From Archegozetes longisetosus (taxonomy: Eukaryota; Arthropoda; Arachnida; Sarcoptiformes; Trhypochthoniidae): a stretch of DNA of 64,000 bases. The notes beneath the pieces were generated by a model, which was not told the origin of the DNA, did not search any database, and was given only the letters and a program-made list of their open reading frames with translations. The stretch is taken from NCBI GenBank assembly GCA_018873245.2, contig JAEMBT020000002.1, forward strand, positions 9,708,001-9,772,000, in the 5' to 3' direction. Below, one piece after another: positions 26,901 to 39,516 of the stretch. Every line of letters begins with the position of its first letter. The first letter of the stretch is position 1. The translations under genes and the position numbers were made by a program.

Positions 26901-29900
26901 TAAATCTGTTGCGAGTATCGCTTCTTCTAAAACATGGACAACGTGACGATATTCTTCAGGTGAGAGATGACTTAAAATTTGGTTTCCCTTTGAGAAAATA
27001 TATGATTAGTTGAGGCAATAGAGATGAAATGTTAGTGATAAGTTGCAATTACTTGGCTATTTAAAATCATTAATGACTGATCAAAGTGATGATGCTCTAA
27101 AGTGCTAGTTGAATATAATTGTGCTAATGGTGAACTCGACCTAAAAGTTTTACAATCAAAATATATTAGTTTATGAAATATATTTTTCTATCTTTTTTCA
27201 ATTCCATTCATACTTGATTTGAATAAAATAAGTTTGAATTGAACTGAATTAGAACTAAAATAAGTGAGAATCATACTTAATTTGAAATGAATTATTGGTT
27301 CCTCTATGGTCTAAATCGTGACAAAGACACGCCACTATTAGAGCTAGTGTTTCAAGTTCTCCTAATACACGACAAAATTGTGTGTTCTGTAAACAACCAA
27401 ACAATTAACCTATTATTCAGTATTGAACTAAACAATTTCATACAACAAGTATTGCAAACATCATTTGGGCAACATTGAAGGCATGCCTCCAATTGTGGTA
27501 CAAAACTGGACGATAGTTCTTCTTAACACTTAGAATCCATTTACAAAGAACCTGTTGAGAGAGTGAAAATGCAAATATGAGTTGAGTTGGAGTTAAATCA
27601 ACATTTGAATAACAATACAGACCTTGTAATCGATTTGGAAACGCTCTATTAGGTCGAGATCGAGAAACATCCTCAAGCATGCTTTGATCATCATATCCTC
27701 GTCTAGACTGAAATCGTTGAAACGCAAATCTGCTAAATGTAACGCAGTCGTCGATGGGATCACCATTCGCTGTCAACAAATCATATGCCATAAGGTTATT
27801 AAAAGGCTTTTCAAAATTCACTCATTGTTACAATCAATCGATTTATGGATTTGAAGGCAATTGAGATTTAATTAAATAATATCTAAGTAAAAACGTGTTA
27901 CTCTTGAATTTAAAAGAAAAAGTTCTTTAGAGTTTGTGTCTTAGACCGGATGTAAGCTGTTCATAGCAGAAAATTTATTCAATTATATTAGTCAACTCTT
28001 ACGGCAACTTTTTTGGCTTCTTCTTCTTGAGCTGAAGCGTGATATGAAAGCACTTCTAAGGTTACGCGTTGTTTGGCCATCGCTTTAACTGCTTTTTCAT
28101 ACATTTGTGTGTTCGCGATTCCCATTCCAGAAAATATTGCAAAAGCCTAGCAAAAGAAACCTCAAAAATCAATATATCGATTGCTTATCAAACTTAAGAA
28201 TGCATTCTAAACATTGTTACTACTGATACAATGTTCTTATAGTTATCACAAGACTTAACTGCTATTATTTGGCAAATAAAGTTTCGAGAATTAGATCAAG
28301 TAAGAGAAGGAGAGATAGAGATAGACTCACTTCGAAAAGATTTTCATCATTTTTATTGAAAGGTCTTCCATTAAGCTTATTAACCAATTGACTGACACCA
28401 ATAATCTTTCTGGTGGCATTACGTATAGGCATACATAATATACTCTTATGCTTGAAACCAGTGGGATTATCTTCGTCAACAGATGGATCAAATCTAGGGT
28501 CCTGGTAGGCGTCCGGGATGTTCAAAGTCTCTCCTGTAGTGGCCACATAACCAGTAATACCAATATTAATAGGAAACCTGCCCTCGAAAGGGCTATGACG
28601 CGCCTCACTCTCCGAATTACTTCGCAGATCCTCAGCTTCCAGATCAAAGACTCGAGAGAAACTTCGGAAATTATTTGCCTTAACTGAGCTGGCAGTTACT
28701 GATGCGTCAACTATTGATTTTGATGGAGTGCTAGTCTCCAAGTGGTCTGTTTCAGAATAGATATCACTATCTTGTGAGTTGTCGGCTAACAGTAAAACTT
28801 GACAACTAGGAGATCAAATTATTTAAATAAGTTTATTTTGAAAGATGTAGACCCTATTTTGATGTTAATTTGATACCGCGAACATTGTAGCAATGATTGA
28901 ATATGGAGTAAAATTCTGTATATTATATTCTCAATGTTAGACTGCTTTTCAAAGACCATTCGCGCCAAATCGAGGAGCACTTGATTTCGTTTATTTTCTA
29001 ATTGGGACCTTTCGTAAAGCTGCGCATTCCTCAAACCAATTCCGCAGAATTGTAAATATTGAAAGAAGACGTTTTCATCGTTTTGAGTGAAAGTTGGAGT
29101 GCCTTTTTTGTTGATCACTTGAGCGACACCCATCACTTCGCCTTGGATATCGAAAATCGGATTACACATCATATTCTTTGTTGTGTACCCTGTCTTCTGA
29201 TCGACCATATCAGTAAAACGAGAATCCTGTCCATAAATTACACGAATAACGTTATAAAAATGGCTCATTTCTAATATATGACGGTTTATACGACATGATC
29301 ACAACTGATGGCATGCATTACTTGCTTCTGACAAATAGGCCAAAAGCACATAAGACACTAAATTGCATTCTATTTAATGATATCAGACATCCTTCTAGCA
29401 ATTTATCGGATTATTTTATCAGATATAACCCAACAAATACATTCAATCCAAGTTGACCATTCTTATTAAATAAGAAAGAGACTCTGTTCGGGTCATGTTT
29501 TCGAAGCTCGACAATACATACCAGTAACTGCACAAAATATTACTTAACGCGCAAAATATTATCCGAAAGGATCTGACATAACATAACATAACATAACATA
29601 ACAGTGATCAAAATATGATACAGAATGATAAATAAATGAAGAGTAGAAAAGAAGATTCATATGCAATAAACGATATAAAAATTCGCTAGATGTAATTAAT
29701 TGAGAAAGTATGAAAGTTATAATAATCTCAATGTTTCATATAGAACTTTCAGCATTAATAAGTTTCTGCCAGTTAGAGATAGTTCATATAAAGATACTTA
29801 GAGACATACATTAATGTAATTTGACTAAGAGCTGTGCTTTCAACTCGAAATATAAATAAAAACTTGCAAAAGTAATTTGTAATAGTTAAGCTGAGTTACA

Positions 29901-32900
29901 TTTATTATGAGAAATTCTGTATATCAATCATTTCTGTAGGGGTAGACTATATTTCTCGAGGAATGTTCAACTGAGCGGCAAAAAAATTAGAAATCTAAGT
30001 AAATGAAACTTAGGCGAGTACTAAAACAAGCGTAAAGAAAGATCAATAAGTTGAAGAGAAGCTAACCTGATAGCAATCAGGAATATTGACGGATTCTCCG
30101 CTCTGCGCCACATACCCGACTATACCTGTACCCCATGGTATCGTAATTTCTTCTTTCTGCTCCATTTGTTCGATAGTTGATTGGCACGAAACATCAAACA
30201 ATTGACTTACGAGACATCTGCATATAACATTTTAATCATCTTCTAATGATTTATGAGTAGAATAGCGATAACAAAAGGGACTCATGCAAACATGTTAATT
30301 GTTACAGCAAAACTGTCTAATTTTACCATGCATCAAAGTGCTTCATAAAAACAATATAACAATTGAATAGAAAATCAGGGCTTAACTGATATCGATTTTG
30401 AAAAACCACTTAACTACATGTTAGACAAGCTTTATTGTAACTGTGATGTAGAGCAAAAACGTTCAATAGAGAGAAGAGAGTAATAAGGAAACCAAATATA
30501 ATCTTTGGAAACTACTTCTAAAATAATAGCAAGGCTGATATTTATATACTTTTGGACAATGAAACTAACGAGTACTCGTTAGAATAAATATCAAGAAAGA
30601 AGTGGCTATAAAGTTGAGTTGAAAACTGAGATTTTTTAGTAAGATAATAACGGGTTTACTAGGAGTTAGTTGGATGCAATAGAATTGATTACTTAAAAAC
30701 GATATACGATGCACTCAAAACTATCAATAATTGATTTCTAACCTATATAAAGCTCTAAAACAAGCAATCACTAAATTAAATATTTAATCTCATGTCAACA
30801 GGATTTATATATTGATTATTTAAGTTGGGATCATATATAAAGACATACCTATTTGGATCATTCTTCTCTCCTTTAACCTAAATATATACAAATGAGCATA
30901 TTTTCAATCATAATCAAACTATTGATTCCATTCGCAGCATTTGCAAAAAGTTTATCTCAGTATCAAATATTGTTTGTGTTTTGTACAACAACTTAACTGG
31001 ATGTGAAAGAGATATAGAAAATTATTTTATCGATAGTTCAACTCTCAAATCAATAGACTTAATCTGCAAATAACTTCTTATTTAAAATGGCTATTAAGTT
31101 GATTGATGCTGAAAGTTAGGGAAATGTTGACTCAGATTTTATCTGATCTCTTGGTAAATTCAAAATAAAATATAAAGAGCTCATCACTCAACAACCTTAC
31201 TAGCAATCAACTTGTCATAAACTTATTGTTCAACAATTCTTAAATCTTTCTTACATCAAACTAAGGAACTATTCAGTTGAAAGTCGAGCCATCAATAAAA
31301 ATAATTCTCAATATCACTTTCATATACACTCCAACTGTTTTATCAAACACAAAAAATATTCAATTTTTGAGTGAACTTTTCCAAATTAATCTATAATTAC
31401 AGTGAAATCTGTCTAACTTTGACTTGCAGTTAAGTGGTTTTGAAAAATTAATAACAATTAAACTATGTTTATCTGCGGCATTTTTATACTGGTTCTAAAA
31501 ACCACTTAAGTGTAAGTTCAAGTTAGGTAGGTTTTACTGTAGTTTATTTCATACCAAGAAAAGACTGCAACGATCAGCGTTTGTAAGAATGCTCACATTC
31601 TTCAATATCTTATGGCAAAGCGATCGCACGTCAAGATCATTGCAAATATCTTTAACTAATTCAAAAATTAACTCTCTCTCATTGAGTGCCTCCAGTTCTT
31701 GCCGTGTTTTGATACGTCCTTTACTAAGATTTTCTCCAAAACTCCTATCAGATCCTGGAACGGGCAAAAATGTTGGCGTTCCGTCGAGCGTTGTAGAAAC
31801 CATCGGTCGTAAGAAACATCCGCTTCTTTCGAATTCGTGCGCAGATATTTTTCTGACTGGTGTTGTCGAACCGGAGTTATCAGCACTGGCGGAAGAACTA
31901 GTGCCTGAAGTACCTAAAATAGGTGAATTGCGTACATTTCCAACTATTGATCCAAATAATGGCCAAAAGGATAAAATGAAAAATAAACCAGAAATGGATT
32001 TCAGAATTGAAAAGAGAAATTTACGGGCATTAAACAAATTGTAAAATCAACATTTCAAAGGGAGTAAAGGTCTTATGATCAAATGGATCAGTTATAGTCA
32101 TGTGGAATATAGTGGTGTGGAAGCAATAAAATTGAAAGAGTGCAGTGAGACGTCTGAAAATTGTAGTGAAAGGTCTGAAATAGTAGGAAAAGGTCTGAAA
32201 TAGTAGGAAAACGCCTGAAATAGTAGGAAAACGTCTGATATTGTAGTGATTGAAACGAACGAAGCGGTTGAAGTGGAACAAAACAAATCAATTAGAAAAG
32301 AAATCAATTGCGGAATCCAATAATGGGTTGTTAACATTAAAGCAAACACTAATTATATGGTTTAATACGAGTCAATAAAAGAGATGATACTTTGATTACT
32401 CACCAGCGCTAACAGAAGCTGAATGTGATAATAACCAACTATCGATTAGAGAACGCGACGCTTTTCTAACAAAGTAGTTCTGAACAAAACTCGGATGATC
32501 GTCCAACCAGTCCTACGTATATAGTTATCTAATCATTTCATAGTCATCTAACTACTCTATAGTTATCTAATCATTTCATAGTCATCTAACTACTCTATAT
32601 TCATCTAATCACTTCATAGTCATCTAACCATCTCATATTCATCTAATCATTTCATAATCATCTAATCCTTTCATTATGATCTGATCATTTGATATTCCGT
32701 CTTATCTTTTCATACCTCATCTCTTAACCAAATCACTCTATTCTTATTGAAAATTATTAATCAATTTACTATATTTGACACAAACCTCCATTAGCTCAAA
32801 CTCTTGATTTACGTAATAGTCTAGAGTAGTGGCAGCATCAGTGTCTTCCTCAGCACGACCGCCTGTTTCAGTCATTCTGATTAATGGTAATGGAACAGTA

Positions 32901-33207
32901 ATGTTCGGGTGATAAGTTCTTGCTGATGAACCTCTCGGATGCCAACCTACGCAATTGGAAAGGAAAAGAATAAGTAAATTAAGGACACAGTTAAGAGAGA
33001 ATTCGGACCAGGCGGCCACAATGGTCTCCAAAGAGCTGAAGCAATAGTTGGACAAATAGTAGTTGGCGTAGTAGCAGACGGTGTTATCGACGGTCTTGTA
33101 CTTGATTGATATACTTCTATATCTTCTTCTGGTGGACTCGTGGGATGTACTGAAGTATCTCCTTTGCAAGATTCCAGTTTTGCGACTTTCTTCAGATACC
33201 CTAACAT
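23937..33207 (-). CDS. Pde11: PDE11-type dual cAMP/cGMP 3',5'-phosphodiesterase with tandem GAF domains
   Basis: Sixteen exons (minus strand): 33207-33009, 32946-32786, 32512-32404, 31913-31555, 30877-30849, 30217-30067, 29226-28877, 28805-28331, 28146-28003, 27769-27623, 27551-27444, 27386-27277, 27140-27053, 26987-26758, 25649-25559, 24140-23937. They sum to 2955 bases, a complete frame of about 984 aa. Domains: an N-terminal [10 protein letters not shown]...YFVRKASRS motif typical of PDE11; GAF-A from about residue 240; GAF-B about 425-620; HD-type catalytic domain about 700-950. Catalytic motifs seen are [27 protein letters not shown], the CD in [14 protein letters not shown], and the nucleotide-selecting Gln of EFFQQGD. 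Residues around the GAF and catalytic motifs resemble Drosophila Pde11 more than PDE5/6. It hydrolyses cyclic nucleotides in the cytosol, and GAF domains normally bind cyclic nucleotide. The first exon is the least certain: the donor at 33008 (GTCCGA) is weak and the true start may lie in an exon near 41.5 kb. Confidence 0.93.
24284..24335. repeat. Degenerate 14-base tandem repeat in the last Pde11 intron
   Basis: Roughly three to four copies of units such as CTGGTTCTGAAACT and CTAGTTCTGAAATT. Confidence 0.55.
29576..29602. repeat. (ACATA)n pentanucleotide microsatellite
   Basis: Five consecutive ACATA units in the Pde11 intron between exons 30217-30067 and 29226-28877. Confidence 0.8.
30305..30437. 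mobile_element. Small pogo/mariner-like MITE in a Pde11 intron
   Basis: The ends form imperfect terminal inverted repeats (CAGCAAAACTGTCTAA on the left; inverse of the right, CAATAAAGCTTGTCTAA), flanked on each side by TA (30303-30304 and 30438-30439), the target site of Tc1/mariner/pogo elements. The inner block TTAAGTGGTTTTT, read on the minus strand, is shared with the element at 31400-31539. Length 133 bp, non-coding. Confidence 0.65.
31400..31539. mobile_element. Pogo/mariner-like MITE next to a Pde11 splice donor
   Basis: The left end CAGTGAAATCTGTCTAACTT and the inverse of the right end (CAGTAAAACCTACCTAACTT) form TIRs of about 45 bp, flanked by TA on both sides (31398-31399, 31540-31541). 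It lies 15 bases beyond exon 31913-31555, inside the intron. Same family as 30305-30437. Length 140 bp, non-coding. Confidence 0.78.
32150..32245. repeat. Minisatellite, about 20-base unit, in a Pde11 intron
   Basis: About four tandem copies of a unit resembling GGTCTGAAATAGTAGGAAAA lie between exons 32512-32404 and 31913-31555. The ORFs across it in several frames are repeat artefacts. Confidence 0.75.
32518..32720. repeat. Degenerate ATCTAA/TCATTTCATA minisatellite in a Pde11 intron
   Basis: About nine to ten units of 18-21 bases built on CATAGTCATCTAAC and ATCTAATCATTT. It begins only a few bases beyond exon 32512-32404 and nearly fills that short intron. Confidence 0.75.
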
Positions 33208-36200
33208 TTCGGAAAACAAAACGAGATCAACGATGCGATATGAGCGATGAGCAAAGAGTTTGTAAAAACAAATAGGATAACAGTCATGATGTCCAGACTC
33301 TATACGAGATAAACCCCTATGGGGAGAATTTGGTGTAAAATATGAATGCCTAAATATTAATTTGCATTAGTTTATTAACCTCTTTATTATCTATAACTCT
33401 CGCATAGACTCTTATGACTATAGCAAGATTTTTAGTCTATCAGATCTTTCTATACGTAAACTGCTTGTAATATATGATAGCATTGTTAAAGCAATTGATA
33501 GCAGTAATCATTCAAACAAATTACACATTTTTCAATACTAACTAATTGCTTACAAACCCCAACACTTTTGCGATCCATCATATTTTTTCATGAGTCGCTT
33601 TTTGAAATATTATTTGAATACTTAATGAGAACAGTGCCTAAAAATGTAAACAGTTCATAAATTGAAATCAAAGAAAATTTTAGATATTTAACGGTTGGCA
33701 ACTCTTAGAAATTCTATTTCGATTACATTGAGTCAGTTTATATGATAAACACTACGAAAATCAACAAAAGTAATCTCTCTTTCAAGTCATTTGAATACTA
33801 AATTCAACGAAAAAAAATAAGCGAATCACTTTCTTTTTTACGTCCAAGTCTACCATAATAGTTGACCACTAGAACAGTCATAACCTATGCAGAAGTGCTT
33901 TTTCGGCAGTTTTGTTGGACATGAAATATTGCCCAAAGACTTTTATAGTCTGAAAAGAAAGCGCGTATTTCTCGACAGAATTACTCCAAGTGCAAACAGC
34001 TCCTAAAAATGTCACTCTGCATTGAGAAATGGCTAACAACTTATAGAATCATTCTGCAGACTAAGATTAAAAACGTGAGGACTCATTCCTGTATGAGTTT
34101 CAATTCATCTCAGAATATCATACAGTCTTCACGAATCCTTATGTTGTAGCTCAAAAGAATTGTTCACATAGAGGCTTACATCAATTGGTTTTTCTATATG
34201 AATGCAAATTTCAGAATTACAAACACAAATTTCAAAATTACAGACAGCACTGGAGAAAACAGTTCTGTAATGTGGATCAATCACTACCCAAATAAAGAAT
34301 AAAGCATTCAAATACTCTATTCAATTATATTGAAATGAAATCGTTTATCAGAGCTGACAGCAAATATCAAAACAAAACTTTAGTCCCTTCGCAACTAGAT
34401 TTATGATTGAATTATGATTGAATTTTTAGGTTTTGTTAAACCATTTTTACGGAATTGCAATAATTGAAACCATCCCTTCTATTGAAATAGAGCTTTTCAT
34501 ATATTGAATACGTTTTATTATCCTAATTTAACATTTTGCCATAAGCTTTAGATTCAATTTGTAATCCAGCCAATTTTTGTATAGTTCATTTGAATTTTAG
34601 ATTTTTAAAAAATGATTTATGCATGAAATCGATTTTATTCAATGTTAATAAGAATGGGGCAAATATTTTCATATAATACTAGTTCAATTTAATAAAATAT
34701 TTAAGTAAACATTCAAGTGCAACGTCTCATCCACCTCAGCCATCCTCATAACTAATCATTAGATTGTAGAAAATCTAACTTGACAGTAAGCCTAAAAACG
34801 CTCTTACCTGCATTATGCAGGTATCATTGCCTTCAAGCTGAACATCTGTTTGAGGCGATGCACTAAGCAATTTTTCTCATACATCTAAGTGTCGAATATG
34901 ATCTGTGTCAAAACATTGTGCTGCAGGTCAACTAAATTTTAAATTTATAGAAAGTAAGCTCAAACTAACAAGTGAAAAGTTCAACTTTAAATGTGATCAA
35001 AAGCAATGAAATACACTGAGTGAAGGAAAATAAAAATATACTCTGCAAGATAAAGGACTACTTTTGGTTTAAAGTCTAAAATATTGAAAAATGATTAGAG
35101 CGATAATATATGCTAAACTTATTGAAGCAAAGAAATAACTAACCTAATGCTAAATCGACTTACATTTCATGCACAAGCATTTCAAATAGATTCAAGTTAA
35201 AGCAACTTAGTACAACGTTTCACAGCAGAATAGACGTCGATTAACAGTCAACTCTAAACACAAACTATTTTCAACAAAAACACTTATTTAAAACTTATTC
35301 AAATATCAGGTAAATGAGAAAGTATGTTGAACAAATAGAAGTTACTGAAATTAATTTAGCAGGATTCACTAGAATCTAGCCATTTAGTCGATGCAAATCA
35401 TGCTCAACAAAGAATAAGTCGTCTCATCACTGATATGTTTACAAAACCCCATCTCTTTTAAACTAAACCTGAATTCATTGAAGGTTATAAAGATGAAAAT
35501 TGATGTAAAATATAAACTGAATTCAAGACACTGTGCATTGCAGCGAATATGTTGCGTAATAGATCAATATTTGAAGTATAAGAACATTTAAATAAGTAGT
35601 TGAGATGGTTTAAAAGCAGTCACCATTAAAATTAACTTATGTTGAGATAAATAATGTGGAGGTAACTTATGCAGAGGTAACTTATACGGAGCTACTTGAA
35701 AATTTGATAATCAATTGAAGAAAAACTACTGATAAATGACATCTTCTAAGTGATTGTTCTCCTTCAAACAAGTGTTAGTAAATCAAATTAAGTAACCTGA
35801 AGCCAATCTTCCGAAAGTCGCTGATAAAACACCTTAAAATCAACGGCTCAAAATTTGAAACACGCACTCCAAGTTAATTTAGTTATCTTCAACTGACAAG
35901 TTATTCACATTGGAAAACGATAGTGTCTTAAAATGAAGTCAACAAAAATCAGCTTCAGTTCAATCAGATTATAAGAGCACCAATTTTGAATGCTATGGCT
36001 CTCATTAAGATCATTAAATGTTGAATGAAGAGAAAAGTGAAAGTGGACTTTTCTAACAAGTTCTGTAAGAAATCGATTACCTGTGGTTCTAAAACAAAGT
36101 AAAGGCAGTATATTCTGAGGTAAAAATTTGAAACTAGTAAATTTTGAGGTAAAAAATTGAGATAGCTAAAAAATTGAGATAGCATTTCGTGAGAAACTTA

Positions 36201-38767
36201 AGAATAAAAAGCAAATAAATGATTGGTAAATTGTAAAAATAGATGATACTATGCAATAAGAAGCAGATAATCATTGAAAATAAGTTAATTTTGACGGTTG
36301 GTTTAATAGCATTAATAGTGTTTGTGATGAAGAGAGACTACGCACGCAATACATAGATTTTGAATTGAAGTTCTAGAGCTTTGCAATACGAGCTCTATAT
36401 AACACGACTAATTAGAGGTACACTGGATTAAGCATCAGCTAAAATTTAATCTACTGTTTCACTAAATTAAGTCCCAGCACAAGAGAGCCAGCTTTAGTTG
36501 CATTTGTCTAAAGCTCAATGAAACTGAACTAACGAACATTTATTTTATGATTCTTGTAATACTAGACTTCTTTCTAAATACTGTGTGAATAGAGTTCTGA
36601 TTAGAGCATGGCATTTGCAAGAAATCAACATAAGGAGTATTGACAAAATTTTGGCCTAGACTCGGGAAAATTTTGGCCTAGAGGCTCGGCAACTCTCGAA
36701 TTCCGTACGACATAGGGAGAATAATTTGATCACTAATCATTTACTTACATTTAAATTCAATAAAATACATTAAATTAGAGTAAACATGGAATAAATAAAA
36801 GCTTTAAATTTAACTTTTAGTTTATTTAACAAGTTTATTTTGATTAAAAATTGACCGCTAAGGGAATCAATTTTTGATAGAAAACATTTTAAGCATTTGT
36901 GAAGCTTTAAATTGATTAGATATTTACTTTCTAATCTAGTTATACAATATTAATGTAGGTCTATATTATAATAATTTTTCAAAATTAAGGCTAACTATTG
37001 GGTTTAAAATATTGCTCAACAATTGAACAAATTTCGAGGTACCTTTAGATCAAGACTCTCGACCATACCATCCTCTAGTTCTGATGGAATCGTTTATTTT
37101 CAGGCTGAACTATATAAAAATAAATAACTGGCAATTTTGTTTGCTACTTGTCTATCAAAAATATTTAGTGATTCTAGCAAATTTTCACGTCAGATTAATG
37201 GTCTGGAACAAGTTTCTGACCAACCATTTCTTTTCGAAAAGTCATTTCATTTGATTAGTCTGTTTTAGGTGAAAACAATAAACTATAAAAATTGTTTTAA
37301 TGTTCTTATACTCAGTCAATCGTTCACAAAATCATTTCTAACAATTGGTTAGGCTATCAGTCTGGATTATATTGCTATCACACTATTTGATTTGCGAATT
37401 TTTTCAATTATAATTCATTTTAAAAATTAATTTTAAGTTAATTTTCTATGAAATTAACTATGGATTAGAACTCCAAACACTGTTAGACTTGAAAATGAAA
37501 CTAAAACACAACCATTCAAAAGAACGAATAAATAAATAAATAAATAGAAAGATTAGTAGATTAGTAATTTGAGAATTAACATCAAACTAATAATTACTGG
37601 CGCCAAAAATGTGTACATAAGACTAATCATTTTGAATTGTTAGCAATAATCCATCCTTATTGCACTATCAATGAGCTAACAGATCACGTCAATTATAAAT
37701 CTCGTCATCACATATTACCTTAATACTTCAAATGGAAAATATTAGATTTGAAGTGTTAAGAAGTAAAGTCCAATAAAATGATGCTCAATACAAACTGCTT
37801 CACTTATTCTGAACCGAATAAATACGAAATGTGGACAATTTCTCACATGTTCAGTTGGCGATAGCACTGAAACAATGCCAGCACTACCGAATAAATTATA
37901 AACATTAACTGAGAATTTGAATTTAGGAAACATGAGACCATCAACACTGTATAATCTGAGCCAACTCAGACCAAGCCTAAAGCTTTCCTTAAATTTGTTG
38001 ATTAACTATTATGAACATCTGTGAAGATCACTATGAATAGCAACCATCAATCAATTGGTTGATAGCACAATAAATTAAAATAGTATCAAAACAGAAAATA
38101 TTAATTTTGAACATTTTTCAAACTTTGCATTTCTATCATCAGTTACCAGTGTTTTGGATCGTGAATTGATCATAATTTCACAAATCGACATACGACATCA
38201 AATCAATAATATTAAGCCTGAAATGATATGACAATTTTCTGTTTTATCTGTTTATCCAAAATGAAGATAAATAAGTTTCATTTAAAACTTTCGTTCAGAA
38301 TCATTCGAGCACTGATGCCATAGCTGTTGACAATATAGCGTTTGACAAAATGATTGATAAGAAAAAAGTTCTTATGAGTAACAATTAAGTTGATTCTCAG
38401 TAAATAAATACTCATTCAATTGCATTTATCTAATTGTAAATACATATATGGCTCTCATAGGATCAATGCAGTAAAACAGACACGCTATTACGTCTTAGTA
38501 TTTTAGATAAATTACTTAATCATATTGAAAAATTTGATCATCTTCGCTTCACTAGAATTCTAACGTGAAAAGTCGAAAGTCGAAAGTTTCATGTTTCATG
38601 TTTCATGTTTAAAGTTCAAATTTGACAATAGCAATAGTCTTCTTTAACTTTGTTGATAAAACAGCTCTACTAATCAAACTGTTTGACAAACATATAAAAC
38701 AATTACCAAATATCTCATCAATTTCTTATTCTCATCCTGATCGATTCACTTCATAAGTCTATAGTGT

Positions 38768-38975
38768 ATCCTAAACGTCTGGGAATAAGAAAGATAATTT
38801 TGCGTTATTGTTGATGCGTCATTTACTTCAAGTATAAATTAGAGACCGACAAAATCAAGTTATTGTAGCTTTCAAACACAAAACTCCATTTCTCCATCTC
38901 TAACTTATACTTTAAGCAAATGACGCGCCAACAATAATGCAAAGCTATTATTTATTATTGACGAACGTTTTCAGA
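38768..38975. mobile_element. Terminal-inverted-repeat element (MITE)
   Basis: The left arm GCGTTATTGTTGATGCGTCA is mirrored by TGACGCGCCAACAATAATGC on the right. Pairing continues through ACTTCAAGTATAAATTAGAG / CTCTAACTTATACTTTAAG and, more weakly, to outer AAACGT/ACGTTT blocks. Each arm is about 75 bases around a short centre. Non-coding. Confidence 0.68.
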
Positions 38976-39457
38976 TATATTATAGTAAGAATTAGTTGAA
39001 ACTAGAGATGGTATAAGCTAAAAGTTTAGAAAAAATAGATTAGCAAAGGAATGATTTGAAGCATAAAACAATGGAAACTACCAGTTGTGAGCTATAGTTC
39101 TGCAAACCATTATTTTTAATTAATTTTGCAAATATTAATCAACGAAAGACCTACAGTTATGCTAAATTCTTTCACGAGTAATTACTCATTGAATTCGTAA
39201 TTTTTACGAACTTTCAGTTTCATTAAGTAAGAATAATAAACATTAATTATGAAGAATTGTGTCGTATTCTAAATTTTTGATAGAAATAGATTTCAGAGCT
39301 ATACACAACTGCCTATGATTGAGATAAGTTTATACTTTCAATTTGCCTCACGTCAGACAATGCTATCTAAAAAATAATATACATTAAACACTTAAAATTG
39401 CTTTCAGCTTAAAAGTACCTAATTGAAAGACTACTAATTTTCATATATCATCTTTGG

Positions 39458-39516
39458 AGTGCTATCAAGTGCTATCTGTATTTGAAATGACATTACAGAT
39501 AGCAGTTTATAGCACT
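39458..39516. other. MicroRNA-precursor-like hairpin
   Basis: Arms 39458-39480 and 39494-39516 pair over 23 positions with about 3 mismatches (AGTGCTATCAAGTGCTATC opposite GATAGCAGTTTATAGCACT) around a 13-base loop. The size is compatible with a miRNA hairpin, but the stem is shorter than usual and I recognise no known miRNA seed. It could be a tiny fold-back repeat. Confidence 0.35.

Noticed and set aside
27287-27478. Plus-strand ORF of 63 codons
   Set aside because: Antisense to the Pde11 catalytic exons containing [10 protein letters not shown] and YHNWRHAFN.
31589-32044. Long plus-strand ORF opposite the Pde11 GAF-A exon
   Set aside because: Antisense shadow of a conserved exon; the minus strand carries the domain.
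32030-32349. Several overlapping minus-strand Phe/Ser/Tyr-rich ORFs
   Set aside because: They are translations of the 20-base intronic minisatellite inside Pde11.
23937-33207. Calling the phosphodiesterase PDE5/6 instead of PDE11
   Set aside because: The [13 protein letters not shown] block is shared with PDE5, but the N-terminal [10 protein letters not shown] motif, the GAF wording and DELPRMQ near the C-terminus fit arthropod Pde11 better. A tree would settle it.
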